Below, piece after piece: positions 58,173 through 64,000 of a DNA stretch of 64,000 bases (positions are counted from its first letter, which is position 1; each line of letters starts with the position of its first letter). A program made the position numbers and the translations under genes. The notes beneath the pieces were generated by a model. That model was not told the DNA's origin, did not search any database, and saw only the letters and a list, made by a program, of their open reading frames with translations. Origin of the DNA: Gp6-AA40 sp963742105 (GTDB lineage: Bacteria; Acidobacteriota; Vicinamibacteria; Vicinamibacterales; UBA2999); the NCBI GenBank assembly GCA_963742105.1, contig CAVUKN010000003.1:124001-188000 (forward strand), given 5' to 3'.

Positions 58173-59275
58173 GACGCCTCGCCCGGTGTCGTCAATCGAT
58201 GGCCGCCGTGCGCGTACGCTCGCGCTGGCCCTCGCGCTTCTGTTCGCCGCCGGCCGCGCCTCCGCGCAGGAGACGCGGCCGTCCATACTCGCCCTCGATA
58301 CGGAAGCGGCGGTGGATGTTGCCGTCGACGAGAACGGCAACGACGCCACCAACCTGTTCTTCGATGCGGTCGCGTCCGCCCGCCTCGGCCGCAACGTCGA
58401 GGCGATCGTCCGCCCATTCGCGCAGCGGCTGGCCGCTACCGGTGAATGGAACCGTCAGATCTGGGTTGCCGCCGTGCGCTACGAGCGCCAGGGACCCATC
58501 GGCGTTCGTATCGACGGCGGACTCATCCCTTCGCCGGTCGGCTATGCGAACATGCTGCTCCGGCCGCACCTCAACCCGACGATCGCGCAGCCCTCGTCGC
58601 TGTTCACGCCCTTGCCGGCGGTGGAGGCGCGAGGTCCTCGGGCTACGCTGCTGGGCGCCATCTACCCGTACGGCGTGAACGCGACCGTCTCGTCGCAGTG
58701 GTGGGATGCGCGAGTCGCGATTATCGACACGTCACCCCTGCGGACGCGACGGATCTTCGCGGAGGCGAATCCGCCGCGATTTACCAACGTCGTCTTCGGT
58801 GGCGGCATCACCCCGGTGGTGGGCCTGCGCATCGGCACGTCGATCACGCACGGCGGCTGGCTCAAGGCCGGCGAAGCGCCCACGATCACGCACAGCGAGG
58901 ATGCGACTGTCGTGACAATCGAGTCGGAATACTCGGTGAAATACACCAAGCTCGCAGGCGAGTGGACGAGGGATGCGATCGGGCACGTCGCATGGCGACA
59001 CGTCGGCTTCCGGATGGTTCGTCCAGGGTCAGCAGACGCTGACGCCGCGCTGGTTCGCCGCTGCGCGGATCGAGCACATGTCGGCGCCGGCGCTGGTGAC
59101 CGGAACCGACAGCTTTACCCGCATGCACTTCAACGGGACCGAAGAAATTATCGGATTCCGCCTGACACCCCAGATCACGATCCGGGTCGGCCACCGCGCC
59201 CGTGAGGCGTTCAACTCGAGCGCCTACCTCCACTCGGGAACCATGTCGCTGGTGTGGTGGAAGCGGTGGAGATAG
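58165..59275 (+). CDS. Outer-membrane porin-like protein
   Basis: About 370 codons, starting at GTG 58165 inside the HD-GYP tail. The signal peptide TLALALALLFAAGRASAQ is followed by alternating strands: IWVAAVRYERQGPIGVRIDG, GLIPSPVGYANMLLRPHLNP, VVFGGGITPVVGLRIGTSIT and, after a shift near 59020, ITIRVGHRAREAF. It ends SGTMSLVWWKRWR. The topology suggests a phosphate- or carbohydrate-porin-like barrel, but the ligand is unknown. It completes a cupredoxin / HD-GYP / barrel cluster. Confidence 0.72.
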
Positions 59276-59277
59276 AC

Positions 59278-59342
59278 AGGATTCAGGATTCAGGATTCAG
59301 GTCAGGTTCCGGACACGTTTCGCGGGCCTGACGGCCCGCGCT
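59278..59342. repeat. GGATTCA micro-repeats and a TGAC hairpin between convergent genes
   Basis: Three tandem copies of GGATTCA (59279-59300, CAGGATTCAGGATTCAGG) are followed by the hairpin CGGGCC-TGAC-GGCCCG (59324-59338). Same word family as 14238 and 39912. Confidence 0.7.
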
Positions 59343-59346
59343 ACGG

Positions 59347-60469
59347 CTACTGTTGCCCGGACGGGTTCGCAGGCGCCGGGGCGCCACCGCGTCCCGCACC
59401 ACCCGCTCCGCCACCTCGTGGCGCTGGCGGCGGCGCGCTGCCCTTCTCGGGTCCAATCGACTGCGGCGGCCCGAAGTAGGTCGTCACCGGCTCTCCGCGG
59501 AGCTCCTGATACGCGACGTTGAGGTTGATCAACGCGCGATGCTCGGGCGTGTCGCCGTACTCGAGATCCTTCAGTCGCTCTGTGCCGAGGAAGACGGCGA
59601 ACTTCGGATTCTTCTTGAGCTCGGCGAGCGCCTGCTCAGTGGTCTGCTTCTTGGCGAGGCCGGCCCGTGCCGTCTGCACGAGCGTGCGCATGAAATCGCC
59701 GTACGCAATCATGCCCTTCCAGGTGTTGACGTTGCCGTGGCCTTCGATGACCAGATCGACGTTCTTGATGGTCGCCTGCGCCTTCGCCAGCGTCTTACCC
59801 AGCTCGATCACGCTGCCGCCGGCCGCCGGGTCGATCAGCGGCGCCATGTTCCAGGCCATCAGATCGCCGATGCACATCGCCCGGACCGATGGGAACACGA
59901 CGAAGGCGTCGCCGTTGGTATGGCCGGCGCCGAAGTAATAGAGGTCGATGCGATCCTTGCCGGTGCCCAGCCGCATCGAGGTGGTGAACGTAAGGTCTGG
60001 AATCGTCGCTGGAATCGGCCGCGGCGCCGCGCTCATCGCCTTCTTGACGTTCTCGTGCGCGACCACCTGGATGTAGTTCGGCTTCTGATTCTTGAAGTAG
60101 TCGTTGCTGCCGTTGTGATCCGGATGCTGGTGGGTGTTGATGATCATCGTCACCGGCTTGTCGGTGACGGTCTGGACCTGCTTCAGAATCGCCTCGCCGT
60201 TGTTGGCCAGCTTGGTGTCGACCAGGACGACGCCATCCTCGCGGATGAACACGGTGGTGTTCCCGCCGGCGCCCGGGAACCTTGTACAGGTTGTCGCGGA
60301 TGTGCTGAATCGCTCCGGTCGGCGGAATGGCGCCGCCACCCCCGCCGCCGCGTCCGCCGCCGCCGCCGCGGCCACCGCCCTGTCCCGCGCCGGCGTCGCG
60401 CTGCGCAGCACCGACGGCAACCGCCAGGCCGCACACGACGATCGCCGACAAGACCCACGTCCGCTTCAT
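59347..60469 (-). CDS. Secreted metallo-beta-lactamase-fold hydrolase
   Basis: About 374 codons. The signal peptide MKRTWVLSAIVVCGLAVAVG precedes a Gly/Arg-rich linker. After a shift near 60285 comes the MBL fold: GGNTTVFIREDGVVLVDTKL, MIINTHQHPDHNGSNDYF (HxHxDH), YYFGAGHTNGDAFVVFPS, and IEGHGNVNTWKGM. A Gly/Ala/Pro-rich tail ends the protein. GGAGGAG precedes the ATG. Such proteins resemble secreted subclass-B3-like or SoxH-like hydrolases; substrate unknown and antibiotic resistance should not be assumed. Its ATG overlaps the upstream stop by one base. Confidence 0.85.
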
Positions 60470-61541
60470 CAGACTCCTCCCGGAAAGAACACCCGCTGCA
60501 CGAACCAGTACGTTCCTGCCGCGATGACGACGATCGAGCCTGCGTAGGCTACACGATATGCGAGGGTCGTGCTGCGCCGGCGCACCGCGCCGAGCGCCGA
60601 GGCGACCACCAGGACGATCGCGAGCTGGCCGATCTCGACGCCGACGTTGAACGAGAACAGCGACCAGCCGAGCGCTTCCTTCGGCAGGCCGAATTCGCGC
60701 AGCACGTTGGCGAAACCGAAACCGTGCACCAGGCCGAACACCAGCGCCACCGCCGCACGCAGATCGCGACCGTCGCCTCGCACCAGGTTGTCGGCGCCAA
60801 CGAAGACGATGCTCAACGCGATCGCCGGCTCGATGACGGAGGCCGGTGGCGAGACGTAGTTCAACGCCGCCGCCGACAGCGTCAGGCTGTGCCCGAGCGT
60901 GAACGCGGTGACAATCCGCACCAGCGCGCCCCACGATCCGCCGAGCAGCAGCAGCCCGACCAGGAACAGGATGTGGTCGGGGCCGATCAGGATGTGATGG
61001 ATGCCCGATGGAATGAACGTCTTCATCACCTCGACCGCGCCCTGCGCCGTTCCCAGGTAGTAGGTACGCTCGGGCGTCGCGGCGCTGAAAATCATCTGCT
61101 GCCGCAGGCTGTCGCCTTCGTAGATGTTGACGAACGTCTGATGGTTCGGGTCGTACGGGAACAGGTTGGTGTCGATCGTCAGCGCGCCCGGCTGCTCGCG
61201 CGACACGCGGAAGCGTCAATCGCAGCGCCTGGTCCTCGGACGAGCGGCTGCACGTCGGTCCATTCAAGGACGAGACGATGATCAGTCCGCAGCGTGATCC
61301 GGGGCGCAAGGATGGCGGCAATCTTCTGCCGCTGCGGCCCGAGCACGTTCATGTCGAGCAGCTGATCCGGCGATGAGACGTCGAGTTCGTGGGCCACGTC
61401 GATGACGTGCACGACGAGCGTGCCGTCGATGCGGCCGTCACGAAAGACGACGTCCAGATAGCTGAACGGTGCCGGGTGGGCAGCAACCGGCGCAACCACG
61501 GCAAGCAGCGAAACGACAATCAGGAGAGCCCGACGGATCAC
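60469..61541 (-). CDS. HupE/UreJ-like membrane protein
   Basis: About 357 codons. The signal peptide RRALLIVVSLLAVVAPVAAH is followed by a beta-rich extracytoplasmic domain and, after a shift near 61215, six helices with HHILIGPDHILFLVGLLLLG, VTAFTLGHSLTLSAAAL, ALVFGLVHGFGFANVLREFG and SFNVGVEIGQLAIVLVVASA. The conserved His/Asp pattern is that of HupE/UreJ proteins, proposed Ni/Co permeases, but many acidobacterial versions are unlinked to metal enzymes, as here. GTG 61541 lies 13 nt after a TAGAAT box. Confidence 0.82.
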
Positions 61542-61548
61542 TCAGCGA

Positions 61549-61554
61549 ATTCTA
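61549..61554 (-). promoter_or_regulatory. -10 box placed for a leaderless transcript
   Basis: TAGAAT on the minus strand begins 13 nt before GTG 61541; no Shine-Dalgarno sequence is present. Confidence 0.4.
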
Positions 61555-61613
61555 CATTTGCGGCGGCGCGGCGGCCCGACCGGTGGCGGCGGACCTGAAG
61601 GCCGGTCTACGAA

Positions 61614-62631
61614 CTACAGAACAAATCCCTCGCGAAATGGATCCTCGTCGTCCAGCACGAACGTGTGCTCGCCCGTGATCCACGCCGTGCCGGTGATCTC
61701 GGTCACCACCGCAGGGCGGTCCGCGACCTGGGTGCGGCGGACCACGCGGCCGCGCAGCAGGGCGCCGGTCATGCCCTCGTGAATGAAGTGCTGCTCCTCC
61801 GGCAGCAGTCCCATCGCATCGAGAATGGCCATCGCCGCCGACGTGCCGGTCACGCTGGCGGAGGGATCGAGGGCGCCACCGGCCGTGATCGTGACGTTGC
61901 GCAGATGCGCTTCCGGATCGCGCGGCGCCGAGGTGATCGTCAGGGCTCTGACGCGCGTGATCGATGCTGTCTACCGGATGCGTGAATCGATCTGTCGGCG
62001 TTCAGCGCCTTCAGCACATCGATACCGAGACGCTGCAGTTCCGGAGCACGGGAGCCATCGAGCGGAATGCCAATCGCCTCCGTGTCGACGATGGCGTGAA
62101 AGACGCCGCCGAATGCCACGTCAACGCGCAGCTCGCGACCATCCGACCTGCACTGGCTGAGCCGCCGCAGCAACGAACGCCGGCACATTGGTCATCGTCA
62201 CTGAGTCGACGCGCACCGACCCGGAATGCTGTTCGATCGCGCGCCGCCGCGACCACGGTCCCCGCCAGCGTGTCGAACACCAGCCGCGTTTCGGCGCCCG
62301 CATCGCCGACAAAGATCAGGCCGCGCTCGAGCGCGATCGTCGTCGCGGCGATGACCGATTCCCCGTGCAGAGGCGGATAGCCATCAGCATCCATGCACAG
62401 GAGCGCCGCGTGCGCGCCAGGGGTGAGTGGCTCGCTCAGCACCGCCGCCGTCAGTCCCTGGTCGCCGCGAGGCGGACGCAGCAATGCTCGTCTCACGTAG
62501 TCGAACTGGCGCGCGAGCCGCTGGCGCCGCGCCGCGAGCGAACGGCCGTCCGACGAAGGAAGCCCGTCCACGATCAGGCGTACACCCTGTCCGCCGACGT
62601 GTGCGTCGATAGTGCGAATCAACTGGGTCAC
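61614..62631 (-). CDS. Proline racemase / hydroxyproline epimerase family protein, catalytic Cys replaced
   Basis: About 339 codons. It starts MTQLIRTIDAHVGGQGVRLI (GTG 62631) and has VLSEPLTPGAHAALLCMDAD, TIALERGLIFVGDAG, VDVAFGGVFHAIVDTEAIGI and the C-terminal ITGTAWITGEHTFVLDDEDP typical of the family. At the first catalytic site, where active enzymes read MCGHG, this one has LHGES; at the second, PCGTGTS is ASVTGTS. Both Cys are therefore absent. Several shifts (about 62200, 62110, 61960) break the frame but not these two sites. Activity may be lost or altered. Confidence 0.8.
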
Positions 62632-62700
62632 GGCGTCGCGGCTACGCTACCACGCGCGGAACCTTGAGCCGGTGAGGCGCGTAACCGCAGTCGGTCACGT

Positions 62701-63204
62701 ATGAACAAGCGCACCGCCAACATCCTGCTCGCGGTGTTCGGGTCGGTCGCAGTCTGCGTACTGCTGCTGGTGGCCGGCGGCGCCTGGCTGGCGATGTCCG
62801 TCTTCCATCGTCAGACGACCGATGAAGCTACCGCCGTCGCCGCGCTCGACGCGGCACGGGCCCGTTTCAAAGGCTCGGCCCCGGTGTTCGAAATCCACGC
62901 CGGGGGACCGGCGTTGTCCCGCCCGGTTCCAAACACGAATCCGGTGGCGCAGCTGCGGACGATGCACATCATTGTCTGGGATTCCGGCGAACGGACGCTG
63001 ACCCAGGCCGACGTCCCACTCGCGCTGTTGCGCCTCAGGGACAGTCCTATCGACGTCATGCAGCTGATGAACGGCGCCGGCCAGGAATTGCGGCGGCAGA
63101 GGATCGTCTCGATTCGGCTGAGCGAGCTGGAGCGGTTCGGGTCTGCTCTGCTGCGTGGACCACAGATGGAGGACGGCCACCGGCTGCTCGTGTGGACTGA
63201 GTAG
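62701..63204 (+). CDS. Membrane-anchored protein of unknown function
   Basis: 167 residues. One N-terminal helix (NILLAVFGSVAVCVLLLVAG) is followed by an exported domain with DAARARFKGSAPVFEIHAGG and LRTMHIIVWDSGERTLTQAD, ending ALLRGPQMEDGHRLLVWTE. No family recognised. The frame is intact. It diverges from the proline-racemase homologue with a 69-nt gap. Confidence 0.72.
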   Translation: MNKRTANILLAVFGSVAVCVLLLVAGGAWLAMSVFHRQTTDEATAVAALDAARARFKGSAPVFEIHAGGPALSRPVPNTNPVAQLRTMHIIVWDSGERTLTQADVPLALLRLRDSPIDVMQLMNGAGQELRRQRIVSIRLSELERFGSALLRGPQMEDGHRLLVWTE

Positions 63205-63312
63205 AGGACGACTCAGCCGCCAAATTCGGCGTCGTTTTCCTCGACGAATCACGGATTTTCACGTGGACTGTCGTTTGCACCACGGTGGTCGCCAGCCTGG
63301 GGAGAGCGGACC

Positions 63313-63944
63313 ATGCGAGCGACGAGGTGGACACGAGTTCTGGCGGCGGGGATTTTCGCGGTGGCCTGTTGGCGCCGACGCAGGCGTCGGCACAGGGCAA
63401 CGGGCGGGAATACGCGCCAGGCCAGCTGAAAAAGCAGGAGCAAAACCGCGAACGAGTACTATCGCGGTTATCAGGACGGATTGCGCGAGGGTGAGCAGGA
63501 TGCCCGTCGCAACCGGCCGTATTCATCGGTGTCGTCGAATAACGGACGACGCGCGAACGACGTCGATTTTCGTAACGGCTTCGCAGACGGCTACCGTGAC
63601 GGCTATTACCAGGTGCGCGGGAACAGCCGCAACAACGATCGCGTGCCCGGCGGTGTCTATTTCCCCCGCGACGATCGGCGGGACGGCGGCGTGGTTCGCC
63701 GCTGCCCGGCGGCTACCAGGAACCGGCCTTCGCGCGCGGCTACAGCGACGGCTTTGAAGACGGGGCGAAGGACGGCAAGGATCGCAACCGCTACGATCCC
63801 GTCGGAGAGAAGGACTACCGTTCCGCAGACAAGGGTTACTACGGCAGCTACGGCTCCAAGGACGCCTACAAGAACAATTACCGCGCGGGCTTCCGCCAGG
63901 GCTACGAGGAAGGGTATCGCCAGGGCAACTCGGGTCGCCGGTAA
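63313..63944 (+). CDS. Secreted Gly/Tyr/Asp-repeat protein
   Basis: About 210 codons with shifts near 63370, 63440 and 63705. The signal peptide MRATRWTRVLAAGIFAVA leads to a body of repeats with Gly every third or fourth residue: YYRGYQDGLREGEQDA, DFRNGFADGYRDGYY, FARGYSDGFEDGAKDGKD, NYRAGFRQGYEEGYRQG. The pattern resembles the GxxxG arrays of Yae1-like or glycine-zipper proteins. The four blocks are spaced 25-45 residues apart. Function unknown. The last 56 bases of the window contain nothing recognisable. Confidence 0.7.
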
Positions 63945-64000
63945 GTCTGCGACGCCAGTCGCGGAGAGTCCACCTCGGTGAGACGGCCGCGCTTTACTTC

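Noticed and set aside
59347..60469. Antibiotic-resistance metallo-beta-lactamase
   Set aside because: Only the general HxHxDH fold is visible. The Gly-rich linkers and context fit a generic secreted hydrolase, so no resistance function is claimed.

Overview
The window is GC-rich, densely coded, and reads as one contig from a diderm (Gram-negative) bacterium. I infer an Acidobacteriota member, probably close to the Vicinamibacteria. The reasons are a 1,020-residue Oar-like TonB receptor with an N-terminal carboxypeptidase-regulatory domain, LptD, a divergent membrane pyrophosphatase, separate secD and secF, and many secreted Pro/Ala-rich proteins. No 16S rRNA, tRNA, phage or transposase was seen, so the taxonomy is inference.

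Layout. 1-7620 (minus): a tightly overlapping cluster tgt-yajC-secD-secF-uppP-DUF502-hppA. 7724-10363 (plus): ddl and a TPR protein. 10364-11220: two small transcription units, each encoding a 17-residue Lys/Ala peptide and each ending in a strong terminator. 11221-13456: a HEAT-repeat/cyclophilin lipoprotein. 13599-19964 (plus): deoxynucleoside kinase, accD, folC, lptD and a nucleotide-sugar reductase. 20232-22550 (minus): a Nat-type ABC exporter. 22668-26099: a radical SAM protein converging on a Clp-type AAA+ ATPase. 26481-33230: a secreted protein, a very large inverted repeat array, the TonB receptor, and thiC under a TPP riboswitch. 33315-44185: small secreted proteins, TrxC-like thioredoxin, a PA2778/PA2779-type pair, methyltransferase, SDR, DUF4142 lipoprotein, carbonic anhydrase, DinB and Kup. 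44186-48203: MscL and c-type cytochromes. 48242-64000: GH13 enzyme, metallophosphoesterase, M1 aminopeptidase, cupredoxin-HD-GYP-barrel cluster, metallo-beta-lactamase, HupE-like protein, proline-racemase homologue and small secreted proteins.

Two features dominate beyond the genes. First, many gaps, especially between convergent genes, carry a recurring architecture: two inverted arms, each built from short degenerate tandem words. The word differs between loci (CCCAACT, GATTCCTG, TTCGTCAA, GTGCGAG), and the 27157-28016 copy is huge. A separate pair of about 78-nt elements (20072-20149 and 49989-50063) looks like a conserved structured RNA. Second, many genes, including ones that should be essential, contain single-base frameshifts, often next to C or G runs. 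I read these as sequence or assembly errors rather than decay and annotate the affected loci as single genes. Several promoters place the -10 box 12-14 nt before the start codon, which suggests that leaderless mRNAs are common here.
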